From: Halorubrum halophilum
GTDB taxonomy: Archaea; Halobacteriota; Halobacteria; Halobacteriales; Haloferacaceae
Assembly: GCF_000739595.1 (NCBI RefSeq)
Contig: NZ_BBJP01000014.1
Span: 47,559 to 111,558, forward strand
Direction: 5' to 3'
Length of the DNA: 64,000 bases
The translations under genes and the position numbers were made by a program. Every line of letters starts with the position of its first letter. Position 1 is the stretch's first letter. The notes beneath the pieces are model-generated. The model made no database searches. It was not told the origin of the DNA and saw only the letters and a program-made list of their open reading frames with translations. Below are positions 42,564 to 51,023 of the stretch, piece after piece.

Positions 42564-43394
42564 ATGAGCTTCTTCGAGACGCTCGCGGACCGGATCGAGT
42601 CGACCGACAGCGTCGTCTCAGTCGGGCTCGACCCCGACCCGAGCCGCCTCCCCGACGCCGTCGCCGACGCCGACCTGCCGCGGTGGGCGTTCAACCGCCG
42701 GATCATCGACGCGACCCACGAGCACGCCGCCTGTTACAAGCCGAACGCGGCGTTCTACGAGGACGCAGACGGCTGGCGCGCGCTGGAGGAGACGATCGCC
42801 TACGCCCACGGCAAGGACGTGCCGGTCCTCTTAGACGCCAAGCGCGCCGATATCGGCAACACGACCCGGCGCTACGCCGAGGCGCTCGACCGCGCCGACG
42901 CGATCACGGTGAACCCGTACCTCGGCCGCGACTCCCTCCAGCCGTTCCTCGACCGCGAGGAGAAGGGCGTGTTCGTCCTCTGTCGCACCTCGAACCCGGG
43001 CGGGAACGACCTCCAGGACCTCGAACTCGCCTCCGGCGAGCCCCTCTACGAGCGCGTCGCGGCGCTCGCGGACGTGTGGAACGGCAACGGCAACGTCGGC
43101 CTCGTCGTGGGCGCAACCGCGCCCGAGGAGCTGGCCGAAGTTCGAGAGATCGTCCCCGAGATCCCCTTCCTCGTCCCCGGCGTCGGCGCCCAGGGCGGCG
43201 ACGCGGAGGCCGCGGTCGAACACGGGCTCGCCGATCGTCCCGACACCGCCGTCGACGTGGGGCTCGTCAACTCCTCGCGCGGGATCATCTTCGCCGGCGA
43301 GGAGTCGAGCAGCCCGGGCGACGAGGCGACCTACTTCGGCGCCGCCGGCGACGCGGCGAAGCGCCTCAAAAAGCGGCTGAATCGGTATCGGTAG
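42564..43394 (+). CDS. pyrF: orotidine-5'-phosphate decarboxylase
   Basis: A 276-residue OMP decarboxylase of the longer archaeal/actinobacterial subtype. The catalytic Asp-x-Lys-x-x-Asp is in LLDAKRADIGNT; FNRRIIDATHEHAACYKPNAAFYE and VPGVGAQGGD complete the barrel. Last step of UMP synthesis. Confidence 0.95.
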   Translation: MSFFETLADRIESTDSVVSVGLDPDPSRLPDAVADADLPRWAFNRRIIDATHEHAACYKPNAAFYEDADGWRALEETIAYAHGKDVPVLLDAKRADIGNTTRRYAEALDRADAITVNPYLGRDSLQPFLDREEKGVFVLCRTSNPGGNDLQDLELASGEPLYERVAALADVWNGNGNVGLVVGATAPEELAEVREIVPEIPFLVPGVGAQGGDAEAAVEHGLADRPDTAVDVGLVNSSRGIIFAGEESSSPGDEATYFGAAGDAAKRLKKRLNRYR

Positions 43395-43427
43395 GGAAGC
43401 CCGTCACGCCGGCGTCCTGCTGCGCGC

Positions 43428-43571
43428 TTACTGCTGGCGCCCCTGCATACACGCCGCACAGGCGCCCGCACCACCGTTCCAGTGATCGTCGCAGACGGCG
43501 TTCCCGCACCGCGGGCAGCTGTGGGTGGCCTGTGCCGCCTCGCAGACCTGACAGAGTCCGGTGACGCTCAT
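43428..43571 (-). CDS. 47-residue zinc finger protein
   Basis: A short gene easily missed by length cut-offs. Translation on the minus strand gives an eight-ligand pattern: CQVC, CPRC, CDDH and CAAC in order, similar to B-box or HIT-type cross-brace fingers that bind two zinc ions. ATG at 43571, TAA at 43428-43430. It shares a bidirectional CTTATGAG box with trmY. Such micro-zinc-finger proteins are common in haloarchaea; role unknown. Confidence 0.8.
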   Translation of the reverse strand: MSVTGLCQVCEAAQATHSCPRCGNAVCDDHWNGGAGACAACMQGRQQ

Positions 43572-43621
43572 GGGTCCTCTCCGGTCGGGTCGCTTATGAG
43601 TGTCGGGGGCGACCCCCGCGT

Positions 43622-44239
43622 ATGCGCCAGTTCGTCGTCATCGGCCACGACGTGCCGACCGATCCGGACGCGATCTCGCTGTCGGACATCCCCGGCGCGG
43701 GCCGGCTCGACCTCCTCTGTCGGTGCGTCGCCGGCGGCGTCTTCCTCTCGCACGGGATCCGCGAGGACGTTCGGGTCCACCTCGTCGTCGCCGACGAGTT
43801 CACGGTCACCTTCGACGCCGATAGCCTCCGACACCTCCACCCTGACGAGCGCAACGTCGCCGCCCGGATTCGGGACGCGCTCGACGCGCGGGACGACGCC
43901 ATCGGCCACATGCCCGCCGACGTCTCGCCCGGCGTCGAGCTCCGCCGGATGGGACTGGAGGCGACCCTGAACCGGCTGCTCGACGGCGGCGCGGGTACGG
44001 CCACCGATCCGACCCTCGTCCAGCTCCACGAGGACGGTGACCCTCTCGTCGAGGCCGCGCCGCCGACCGACCCCGTGTTCGTGCTCTCCGACCACAACGA
44101 CTTCGCCCCGGCCGAGCGCGACCTGCTCGCCGACCGCGTTGACCGCCGCGTGCGGGTCGGCCCGAAGCGGCTCCACGCCGACCACACAATATCCGTCGTC
44201 CACAACTGGCTCGACACCGATGGGTACGAATCCTACTGA
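43622..44239 (+). CDS. trmY: tRNA pseudouridine(54) N1-methyltransferase
   Basis: A 205-residue SPOUT enzyme. LCRCVAGGVFLSHGIREDV, a central variable segment, PVFVLSDHNDFAPAERDLL and the C-terminal trefoil-knot strand RVGPKRLHADHTISVVHNWLD identify TrmY, which makes m1-pseudouridine at tRNA position 54 in archaea. The following CHY gene overlaps its last 20 bases in another frame. Confidence 0.93.
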   Translation: MRQFVVIGHDVPTDPDAISLSDIPGAGRLDLLCRCVAGGVFLSHGIREDVRVHLVVADEFTVTFDADSLRHLHPDERNVAARIRDALDARDDAIGHMPADVSPGVELRRMGLEATLNRLLDGGAGTATDPTLVQLHEDGDPLVEAAPPTDPVFVLSDHNDFAPAERDLLADRVDRRVRVGPKRLHADHTISVVHNWLDTDGYESY

Positions 44240-44735
44240 CGACCGGCGCACGACGACCGCGCCCGCGACCGACGACCGGTTCGCGGTCCCGCTCCGCGGC
44301 GTCGCCGTCGACGCCGAGACGCGCTGTGCCCACTGGGACAGCGCCGTCGACGTGGTCGCGCTCCGGTTCGGCTGCTGTGCGGCGTACTACCCGTGCGACG
44401 CGTGCCACGAGGCCGCGACCGACCACGAGGCCGAGCCGTGGCCCCGCGACCGGTTCGACGAGCCGGCGGTGTTGTGCGGGGCCTGCGGCGCGACGCTCAC
44501 CGCCCGCGAGTACCTCGACGGCGACGGAGAGGCGCAACGCGCCTCTAGCAGCGAGGGACAGAGTCCCTCGGGCAACCGGGCTTCGCCCGGTGACAGTCGG
44601 GCGAAGCCCGACGACAGCGAGGCGCAACGCGCCTCTGGCAGCCGGACGCAGTCCAGCGACGACGCCTGCCCCCGGTGTGACGCCGCGTTCAACCCCGGCT
44701 GCCGGGCGCATCGCGATCGGTACTTCGAGTCGTGA
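44220..44735 (+). CDS. CHY-type zinc finger protein with in-frame hairpin-array insertion
   Basis: A 171-residue protein. The CHY zinc finger signature is complete: CAHWDSAVDVVALRFGCC, YPCDACHEAATDHEAEPWP, CGACGATLTAREYL, CPRCDAAFNPGCRAHRDRYF. Between the third and last parts an Ala/Ser-rich segment of about 42 residues is inserted, encoded by a series of perfect DNA hairpins with 6-7 nt spacers. It does not disturb any zinc ligand and keeps the frame. Overlaps trmY, so the two are coupled. Confidence 0.85.
   Translation: MGTNPTDDRRTTTAPATDDRFAVPLRGVAVDAETRCAHWDSAVDVVALRFGCCAAYYPCDACHEAATDHEAEPWPRDRFDEPAVLCGACGATLTAREYLDGDGEAQRASSSEGQSPSGNRASPGDSRAKPDDSEAQRASGSRTQSSDDACPRCDAAFNPGCRAHRDRYFES
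44529..44655 (+). repeat. array of short palindromic hairpins inside a coding region
   Basis: Five hairpins in tandem: GAGGCG/CGCCTC-type (44529-44545), GAGGGAC-AGA-GTCCCTC, CCGGGC-TTC-GCCCGG, TCGGGC-GAA-GCCCGA, and again the first type. Spacers resemble one another (AGCAGC, TGACAG, CGACAGC, TGGCAGC). The first and last hairpins are identical. Same style as the variable part of the structured elements at 18457 and 60084. Confidence 0.85.
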
Positions 44736-44830
44736 GGCGGTCAATCGGTGGGCGGCCGCGCTCGCCGCGGCCCCCGATCGCCCCCCGTTTTCGGAAAGGT
44801 TAAAAGAACGAATGGCCTTCTGTCGAGTGC

Positions 44831-44903
44831 GGGCCGGTGGGGTAGCTTGGTATCCTTCGGCCTTCGGGTGGCCGTAACCACGATTCAAATTCGTGCCGGC
44901 CCA
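44831..44903 (+). tRNA. tRNA-Pro (anticodon CGG)
   Basis: A 73-nt tRNA. Acceptor GGGCCGG pairs with CCGGCCC, D-arm GGGT...ATCC, anticodon arm CGGCC-TTCGGGT-GGCCG with anticodon CGG (codon CCG) and the G37 expected for proline, T-arm CACGA-TTCAAAT-TCGTG, discriminator A. No intron. It marks the left edge of the accessory island. Confidence 0.9.
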
Positions 44904-45317
44904 CTTCTCCCGCATTCGTTCAGGATTCGTGGGACGGGAGTCCGTCCTTTATAAATCCTGTTTAGAACCTGACTGTTGATTCCAATTGCGGCGCAAGTGC
45001 GTCCCCACGCCGTCATGGGCTTCTATGAATACGTAGGGGCTGTGGCTTCTTCAGTCCTTCCCTCATTTGGGGATGGGTCTGTAGGTATTGAGGCTTTAGC
45101 GTACATTTTTCAACCGATTCGTGTGCCAGAGTTCTGCGCGTGAGGCGAGAGAACGCCGTGAGTACGCAGTAGGTGCGGTCAAGGTGTGAGTCACGTAGAT
45201 TGTGACACCATCTGTAGAAGGCTCTCTAACGCTTTGAGCGGCTTCGAGAACAGGGCTGTGTCGCCGCTATGCTAACATAGGATTCTCTCGGAGCCGCCTT
45301 GCGGTTCTGACCGGCGT
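44904..45317. other. gene-free, lower-GC stretch after tRNA-Pro
   Basis: About 410 bp with no supportable gene. It has an isolated TATA-like box (CCTTTATAAATCC near 44950) and stop codons in all frames. Composition is lower in GC than the core on the left, consistent with the beginning of an integrated or decayed element. No terminal repeats or transposase fragments recognised. Confidence 0.5.
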
Positions 45318-45530
45318 CTACTCGTCAGTCGTAGTGTCGATACCGAGTGTCTTGTTCAGCCCACAGAAGCACGTCGTCGCGTTGAATCCGAACCCGAGCG
45401 CCCCAACGAGAGCCAGCAAGCCAGTCTTTCGCTTCCCCTTTCGGAACGTACTGATTGCGACAACAGACAGAACAGCGGCGAGTAGTGTGCGGGCGAGACG
45501 GTCGCGGCCACCGACGTTTGTTTCTGCCAT
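45318..45530 (-). CDS. DUF2892-like small membrane protein
   Basis: A 70-residue protein with NVGGRDRLARTLLAAVLSVV near the N-terminus, a second helix (TGLLALVGALGFGFNATTCF) and the closing CGLNKTLGIDT. This NxGxxDRxxR start and Cys-x-NxxLGIDT end fit DUF2892 (YgaP-like) proteins. Met at 45530 is chosen because the motif begins just after it. Function unknown. Confidence 0.75.
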   Translation of the reverse strand: MAETNVGGRDRLARTLLAAVLSVVAISTFRKGKRKTGLLALVGALGFGFNATTCFCGLNKTLGIDTTTDE

Positions 45531-45619
45531 GTCAACGGGATAGGACGCCACTTGCTTGTGTCTTTTCTCGTGGAATATTACAACTCGGATTGAATGATAA
45601 TGGCGGAATCCATCGTCGC

Positions 45620-46174
45620 CTACGTCACTGTCAGTGTTTGTGTTATTATGACTGAATTTGTTGGTGTGTGAACGACGCGTACCTCGATTTCTTCTCCCCT
45701 ATCGATAGAACAGTCAGTACTTGGGATACGGAACGCTATTTCATCGCCAGTGGCGTATTCTGACCTGTGAATCGCATTCTTATCGGGCGTACGGTCGCTG
45801 TTGTAGGAACCTTCATCGAAAATGTCGTCACCTTCAATATTTGAGTCGCTAATTGAATTACCAGAGGTCGCTGGTAGACCGACCAGTCGGCTCTGCTTCC
45901 CGCAGGCTTCTGTCGCGTCAACAACTATTTCCATATTACGCACCTGTACTGTGTCGCCTGCGATGTGTCTTATTCGGACGATACCCCCATCATTACCATC
46001 TTGAGAAACAAGCTCACCACTTGACTGTCCGACGAGGGGTCCGGGCCGGGTTATGTCGTCAGCAAACCCAAGCCCATATACCGAAATTGTAGCGGCCAGT
46101 ATGACCACTATTGCGACCATCAAGACTGTCGCAATGACTGACGAAACAGCCCGTGACGACGACGGAGCGCTCAC
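45620..46174 (-). CDS. archaeal type IV pilin-like protein
   Basis: A 184-residue protein with the archaeal pilin N-terminus: SSRAVSSVIATVLMVAIVVI, where a prepilin peptidase would cut just before the hydrophobic helix. The rest is beta-rich with two Cys (EACGKQ and STDCSID) that may form a disulfide. GTG at 46174 is preferred to TTG at 46183. No pilus assembly genes are nearby, so it is an orphan pilin in the island. Lower GC than neighbours. Confidence 0.78.
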   Translation of the reverse strand: MSAPSSSRAVSSVIATVLMVAIVVILAATISVYGLGFADDITRPGPLVGQSSGELVSQDGNDGGIVRIRHIAGDTVQVRNMEIVVDATEACGKQSRLVGLPATSGNSISDSNIEGDDIFDEGSYNSDRTPDKNAIHRSEYATGDEIAFRIPSTDCSIDRGEEIEVRVVHTPTNSVIITQTLTVT

Positions 46175-46454
46175 TCTACACAATGTAGTAGTATACTAAC
46201 TCTAATGTGTTTGTATCGACAGCGAAAGCTGGACTCGTCATCAATAAGCAAGGCTGGTCAGCTATTCATTCCTTATTCTGGCATGAACGAGTGTATTAAA
46301 TCCCCTACCCTGACTTTCGGAGATAGTAGCACCGACAGCGAGCCGATTGTCGACGACGGCGACACGGACCACAAGCAAGACCCACGCTTGCAGATTCTTT
46401 CCTCTAACCGTCCCCGTGCTTCATTACCTGTCACTCAAAACTCGGAATCATTCA

Positions 46455-47216
46455 ATGTCGGGAGAGACAGTTGCGGGGGTCGACTGGGCGGGCGGAAAGT
46501 GGCTCGCGATCGTACTGAAAGACGGTGCTCGAGAAGAGTATCTGCGTGAGGAACATCTCTCGTCGATCTGGGAATCGGACTGGGACTTCGATCGGATTCT
46601 GATCGATGTGCCGATCGGCTTACCTCACGACGAGGAGACGCTCGACAAGCGCGAAATCCTCGACTCGGCTGCGCGATCGGTAACGGGACGACCCGGGTCT
46701 GTCTTTCCCGCCCCTTCAAGGGGCGCGTGTGAAGCGGCGAAAGACGGTGATGACTACGAGACGGTCGCGGAACAGAATCAGGACGATATCGGCAAAGGAC
46801 TCAGTAAACAGTCCTACAACATCGCCGCCGCGATCGGCGAAGTCGACGCGTTCCTCAGAGAGAACGGGGCAGCAAGCGAGGTCGTGATCGAGTCGCATCC
46901 AGAGGTCTGTTTCCGCGGGTTGCTCGGGGAGCAGCTCACGCACTCGAAGAAGACCGCTCAAGGGATCGGTGAGCGGCTCAAAGCGCTCGACGGCCATCTC
47001 GACAACCCGAGTGTGGTATTCGGAGAGATCTGTCGTGACCTCGATCATGAGTCGGGTGAGATCGATGTCGACGACGTGATCGACGCCCTCGGTCTTGCCG
47101 TCGTCGCGGCATATCCGGAGGAGGATCTAAACTTTCTCCCGCACGACAAAGAGTATCGAGACGGAGCAAAAATTCCGATGCGAATGGCCTACTGGAGCGA
47201 AGATCGGCTCTCGTGA
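46455..47216 (+). CDS. DUF429 family protein
   Basis: A 253-residue protein. GVDWAGGKWLAIVL (RNase H-like first strand with Asp), ILIDVPIGLP, SVFPAPSRGA, IESHPEVCFRGL and DDVIDALGLAVVAA fit the DUF429 family, predicted RNase H-like nucleases. The Asp and Glu/His residues of these blocks could form the metal site. ATG at 46455 opens the first strand. Role unknown. Confidence 0.82.
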   Translation: MSGETVAGVDWAGGKWLAIVLKDGAREEYLREEHLSSIWESDWDFDRILIDVPIGLPHDEETLDKREILDSAARSVTGRPGSVFPAPSRGACEAAKDGDDYETVAEQNQDDIGKGLSKQSYNIAAAIGEVDAFLRENGAASEVVIESHPEVCFRGLLGEQLTHSKKTAQGIGERLKALDGHLDNPSVVFGEICRDLDHESGEIDVDDVIDALGLAVVAAYPEEDLNFLPHDKEYRDGAKIPMRMAYWSEDRLS

Positions 47217-47503
47217 CGGGTACAGGTCGTCGTTCAGTGAAGGGATCGGACGCTTAGGTGAGTGCCGACTGAGACAGATCTCAATCGATCTGCAGAATCG
47301 CGGCGAACCGCGCCGGAAATTTCGCGCTCGCGCGTGCGCCAGTCCCTACCCCGCGGGATGGAGGGTAGCATGTGTGGCGACGAGCGAGCGGTCAAGCGGT
47401 AGATGTGGGTTCTCGTGGCCCGGATGCCTACGTTCAGTAAGCGGAGAGGCGAGTTCGTGAGTAAACTTATGTTCTATGGGGTCATAGGTTATAGTACAGC
47501 AGG

Positions 47504-47743
47504 ATGCCGGAGCACCACCCGATCGAGTTGAACCGCGCCGTCCCCGGTGGGCGCGTGGAGATATTCGCGATCCGTGACGAGGAGTATCCGGACGGGTGGT
47601 TCTACCGGTTTCAGTACTACCACCCCGAGACCGGCGAACTGCTCCGGTACGACGACGCGCACGACGACGGCGATCTCGGTTGGCATCACCGACACGCTCG
47701 ATTCGGTGACGACACGGAGATCGCGGACCCGCGGCTCGCGTGA
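47504..47743 (+). CDS. TumE-like toxin (DUF6516)
   Basis: A 79-residue protein with MPEHHPIELNRAVPGGRVEIFAIRD, FYRFQYYHPETGELLRYDD and HHRHARFGDD, the pattern of short TumE/DUF6516 proteins. It is followed 48 bp later by an HTH protein of the type usually paired with it. Such toxins are thought to act on RNA or translation; the mechanism here is not shown. GGTTATAG box lies about 17-25 nt upstream. Confidence 0.72.
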   Translation: MPEHHPIELNRAVPGGRVEIFAIRDEEYPDGWFYRFQYYHPETGELLRYDDAHDDGDLGWHHRHARFGDDTEIADPRLA

Positions 47744-47791
47744 CTCGGTTCCTGAACGAGATCGCGACGCTAGCGGACACGGAGACCACCA

Positions 47792-48253
47792 ATGACTGAA
47801 TCCGACCACGACGGCTGGCCCGACAAGTACAGCGACCCTCGCGACCGGCCGCATCCCGAGGTCCTTCGCATCACTGTCGAGTCGTTCGAAAAGGCGTTCG
47901 AGGACACGCTCACCGCGGTCGACGCGGTCGCCGACGGCGAACCACAGCCCGCGGTCGTGTCGTTCGCGACGGTCGGCGAGCTGCGGAAGATCCTCACCGA
48001 CCGGCGGATCGAACTGCTCCAGACGCTGATGGACACTGACGGCGCCGCCGAGAGCATCAGCGCGCTCGCGGAGGCGCTCGATCGCGACTACAAGACGGTC
48101 CACGACGATGTCACGCTGCTGTCGGACTACGGGATCGTGTTCATTGTCGAGGACGACAACCGCTCGAAGCGTCCGTACCTCCCGTACGAACGCATCCGTC
48201 TCGATGTCGAACTCACCGCGAGCGATTCCGGTGAGGAGCCCGCAGCGGCGTGA
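47792..48253 (+). CDS. HVO_A0114-like HTH protein, probable antitoxin
   Basis: A 153-residue protein. The central and C-terminal part holds a winged HTH (RRIELLQTLMDTDGAAESIS, ALAEALDRDYKTVHDDVTLLSDYGIV) like the haloarchaeal HVO_A0114 DNA-binding family. Following a TumE-like toxin in the same direction, it is best read as the antitoxin and autoregulator of that pair. Confidence 0.78.
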   Translation: MTESDHDGWPDKYSDPRDRPHPEVLRITVESFEKAFEDTLTAVDAVADGEPQPAVVSFATVGELRKILTDRRIELLQTLMDTDGAAESISALAEALDRDYKTVHDDVTLLSDYGIVFIVEDDNRSKRPYLPYERIRLDVELTASDSGEEPAAA

Positions 48254-48500
48254 GACAATCGCAGTTGAGCGGCCCAAACCACCGGCTGGGACAGGTGATA
48301 TGTACCCTCCCCTACGCTCTCGTCGACGACGGCCAGAGCGGTGGCAGTCGTGTCACTATTTGGGTTCGTTACACCTGGCGCCCGGCACAGACTTCATGAC
48401 ACGGTCACCGAGAGTTGATCGAGAAACTCATGAGGAGTTCGACGACATGGTCACGCAGACTCCCTGCAGATTCTTACACCCGGCTGTCGACGACAGATCC

Positions 48501-49040
48501 ATGTCGGATATTCGCTATTGCTACTACCCACGGACTCGCGCTCCACCTGACTTCGTCGAGGAAGTCGTGGCAGCGTTCCGTGCGAACGAGGGCGCGATCT
48601 CGACCGTCGAAGACGACAACGGGCTCAAAAGCGACGACGTACTCAACGTCGTTCGCGACGATCTAGATGCGATCGGCTTCGACGTTGAGGAAGGCAAAAA
48701 GGAGGAAGAGAAGATCCACCGCCCGGTGTTGTTCGGCGAAAACGGAGAGCCGGACCTCCAGTACGAGGTCGACGGGTATCACGAGGGGAAGCGATACGGG
48801 TTGGAGGTTGAGGCGTCGCGAGCCGTGTTGGGGAACGCGCTGTATCGCGACCTGATTCAGGCGGCGGTGATGGTCCAGGTGGACACGCTCGTCCTCGTGG
48901 TTCCGAACGTCTACCGGTACAACAACGGTGGCCGAACGACAGAGAGTAGAGCGTATGAGAAGAGTCGTGACGTGATCGACACGGTGTACGCCTCGGGCCG
49001 GGTCGAGCTCCCCTTCGAGACGCTACTGATCGGGTACTAA
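48501..49040 (+). CDS. PD-(D/E)xK-like nuclease, first of a coupled pair
   Basis: A 179-residue protein. EPDLQYEVDG (Asp85) and YGLEVEASRAVLGNALYRDL (Glu102, Glu104) resemble the catalytic core of PD-(D/E)xK restriction-like nucleases, followed by hydrophobic strands (DTLVLVVPNVYRY). The Lys of the classic motif is not obvious. ATG at 48501 is chosen; an in-frame ATG near 48398 would add about 34 residues. Its TAA shares one base with the ATG of the next gene. Confidence 0.65.
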   Translation: MSDIRYCYYPRTRAPPDFVEEVVAAFRANEGAISTVEDDNGLKSDDVLNVVRDDLDAIGFDVEEGKKEEEKIHRPVLFGENGEPDLQYEVDGYHEGKRYGLEVEASRAVLGNALYRDLIQAAVMVQVDTLVLVVPNVYRYNNGGRTTESRAYEKSRDVIDTVYASGRVELPFETLLIGY

Positions 49041-49654
49041 TGAATATGACCAGCGAGAACGCGCTGACACGGTTGGCAGACGACATCGCGAACGTCATCC
49101 CGACTGTCGATCGGAATACCCAGGGACAGTACGGAGACGGGATCGGCTCGGAGGACGAGCCGCGGCAGGTGGAACTACTCGTCGACGAGCTACAGCGACA
49201 CAGCTCGGCGTATGAAGACACGCGGTTGGAGGTCCCCTATCCGGATAGCGCCGAGAGTTGCGATCTCGTCCTCCCGGACGGGATCCCGGTCGAGTGCAAG
49301 CTGCTCCGATACTGGCGGGCAAACGGCGATCCGGAGGACTCGATGCCGATGCGAGTCTTCAGTCCGTTTCACGAGCACACGCTGCTGAGTGACGCACAAA
49401 AGCTGAGCGAGTCAGGATTCGGTCGTGACGGGGGACTACTCGGACTGTTCTACAAGCGGTCAGATGACGACCCGGAAACCGTCGCGAATCTTCCCGAACA
49501 GTATACGGCGGAGCGGTTGGCCGACAAGACGGCTCGCGATATCGGGTACTGGTTCGATATCGACGTCGACGTGTGTGGGGTTGCGGCGTTCGACGGCCTG
49601 CAGCATCCGGTGCAAGCGCAAGGAGCGGCGATTACGTGGGAGATTAGGTCGTAA
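49040..49654 (+). CDS. PD-(D/E)xK-like nuclease, second of a coupled pair
   Basis: A 204-residue protein. CDLVLPDGIPVECKLLRYW gives Asp75 and Glu85-Cys-Lys87, the D...ExK pattern of the superfamily. FHEHTLLSDAQKL and LLGLFYKRSDDD follow. Start overlaps the upstream stop by one base (TAATG), implying a fixed ratio of the two proteins. No methyltransferase is next to them, so if this is restriction or defence it is not a simple R-M pair. Confidence 0.68.
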   Translation: MNMTSENALTRLADDIANVIPTVDRNTQGQYGDGIGSEDEPRQVELLVDELQRHSSAYEDTRLEVPYPDSAESCDLVLPDGIPVECKLLRYWRANGDPEDSMPMRVFSPFHEHTLLSDAQKLSESGFGRDGGLLGLFYKRSDDDPETVANLPEQYTAERLADKTARDIGYWFDIDVDVCGVAAFDGLQHPVQAQGAAITWEIRS

Positions 49655-49746
49655 GAGTGGTAACTGTAACGAGAGCAATCTAGTGCGCAAAAAACGGAAC
49701 GGGACCACCATACTATTATAAGATAACTGGAGATTAGGCCGACAGA

Positions 49747-50706
49747 TTACTGGATCGATAACTCATTCAACTCTAGTACGGATAAGAGTGCGGCGTACGA
49801 TGCGTAAGTAAATGCTTTCATATTATATTCACACCCAACAGTTGACACAAGAACAACTTTGTAGATCTCTCCTTCTTTTGCACCAAAGCTCACTGAAAGT
49901 GGTTCTTCAGAAGAAAAATAGGTGCGGTTCTGATCCCTTGGAGAGCAGTCGCCGGTCACCGAATCCCAAATTGCTGAAGCATAATCAAGTGCAACACCAA
50001 CAACAGGCCCTGCAAGTAATCCTGCTGGGCTAGGTAGATACCGAGATACTAGTTGTTTTATTAAAAATCTGAGTAAACTCTCGGTTCTGTTTTCCACATT
50101 ACCTACGGCGTAGTCTGCGTGTGTCGCAGAATCTGTTGCGACATCCTGTTCTGGATTCTTGAGTACGATCAGGTTGGTTGCTGCGTGTGAGACTGCTTCT
50201 TCAGGGACAATATCTGGACAGTTGAATCTATATGACCAATTTCCTTCGATATCATATAATGCGGTAACATCGAACTGTCCGTCAGATGGAGCCTGCCAAT
50301 ACGTCTCTCGTAGCACACTGCTGCAGGCAGCAATCGGTTCTGGATCGCTGAGATCCTCCGATGGACGGATAGTCACATCCGTATCAAATGTCGTTGTTCT
50401 CCCCGACGAGTCAACTGATGACGTAAGATTACTAGCGTCGATAGAGGTGGTGTCGTCCGGTTCTCCACGAACTTTTTCTTTCATCGGCACGGTAGCGTGA
50501 GCTGATAAAGTCCCAGTTCCGCGAGCGACGGTGTCTGGTTCAAATTCTGGGCCAGAGACAAACGGGGGATCCGTGCCCAAACAACCAGAGGTAGCGCTTA
50601 TTCCGGTTACTGCCAAGGCACCAGACGATCGTAAATAGGCCCGTCTACTCCGAGACTTTCCCTGACTATCCGTCGCCCTTTGCGAGTCGTTTGTGGGTAG
50701 TACCAT
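49747..50706 (-). CDS. Tat lipoprotein of the accessory island, unknown function
   Basis: A 319-residue protein with a twin-arginine signal (SRSRRAYLRSSG) and lipobox (TSGC) at about residue 42. Mature part has several Cys (AACSSV, FNCPD, GDCSPRD, VGCEYN) likely in disulfides outside the cell. The DNA is clearly lower in GC than the core genes, pointing to acquisition from outside. No family recognised. A near-full-length Thr/Ser-rich composition fits a surface protein. Confidence 0.68.
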   Translation of the reverse strand: MVLPTNDSQRATDSQGKSRSRRAYLRSSGALAVTGISATSGCLGTDPPFVSGPEFEPDTVARGTGTLSAHATVPMKEKVRGEPDDTTSIDASNLTSSVDSSGRTTTFDTDVTIRPSEDLSDPEPIAACSSVLRETYWQAPSDGQFDVTALYDIEGNWSYRFNCPDIVPEEAVSHAATNLIVLKNPEQDVATDSATHADYAVGNVENRTESLLRFLIKQLVSRYLPSPAGLLAGPVVGVALDYASAIWDSVTGDCSPRDQNRTYFSSEEPLSVSFGAKEGEIYKVVLVSTVGCEYNMKAFTYASYAALLSVLELNELSIQ

Positions 50707-50774
50707 CGATCAGCGTAGCGTAGCGGAAGGTTAAATAATTTGACTTGAAAGGAGTCTCTCGGAGCTACAGACCC

Positions 50775-50967
50775 GTGTCAGGCTTCAGCTACGTGATCGC
50801 CGACGACGTGGCCGACGATCTGGAGAACTACCTGCGGACGAAGGAGCGCGCCGAGGAGCTCAACGCCAAGATCGAGCAGACGGACCGGTTTATCGACGAG
50901 ATCGTCTACGAACTGTGGAGGCTGACTGAGAGAAATCGAGATTGTCGAGGGGGCTGTGGGAGAATAG
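50775..50967 (+). pseudogene. C-terminal remnant of an Eco57I-like restriction-modification enzyme, frameshifted
   Basis: The reading frame gives YVIADDVADDLENYLRTKER, then AEELNAKIEQTDRFIDEIVY and ELWRLTE, typical of the C-terminal target-recognition end of large Eco57I/PglX-type enzymes. After LTE the frame breaks: shifting one base restores EIEIVEGAVGE and a TAG at 50965, the usual ending of this family. No methylase core lies upstream. This is therefore a fragment with a one-base indel. Confidence 0.7.
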
Positions 50968-51023
50968 ACTCTGAAAGGACTCGCTGTGGTGCAGTCGACC
51001 TGATGGCCTCAAAAGTAACGTTT

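Noticed and set aside
44904..45317. Transposase remnant after tRNA-Pro
   Set aside because: No recognisable transposase peptide or terminal repeats in any frame.
48398..48500. Upstream extension of the first nuclease-like gene to the ATG near 48398
   Set aside because: The extra residues look unlike the domain, and the ATG at 48501 opens it directly; kept only as an alternative.
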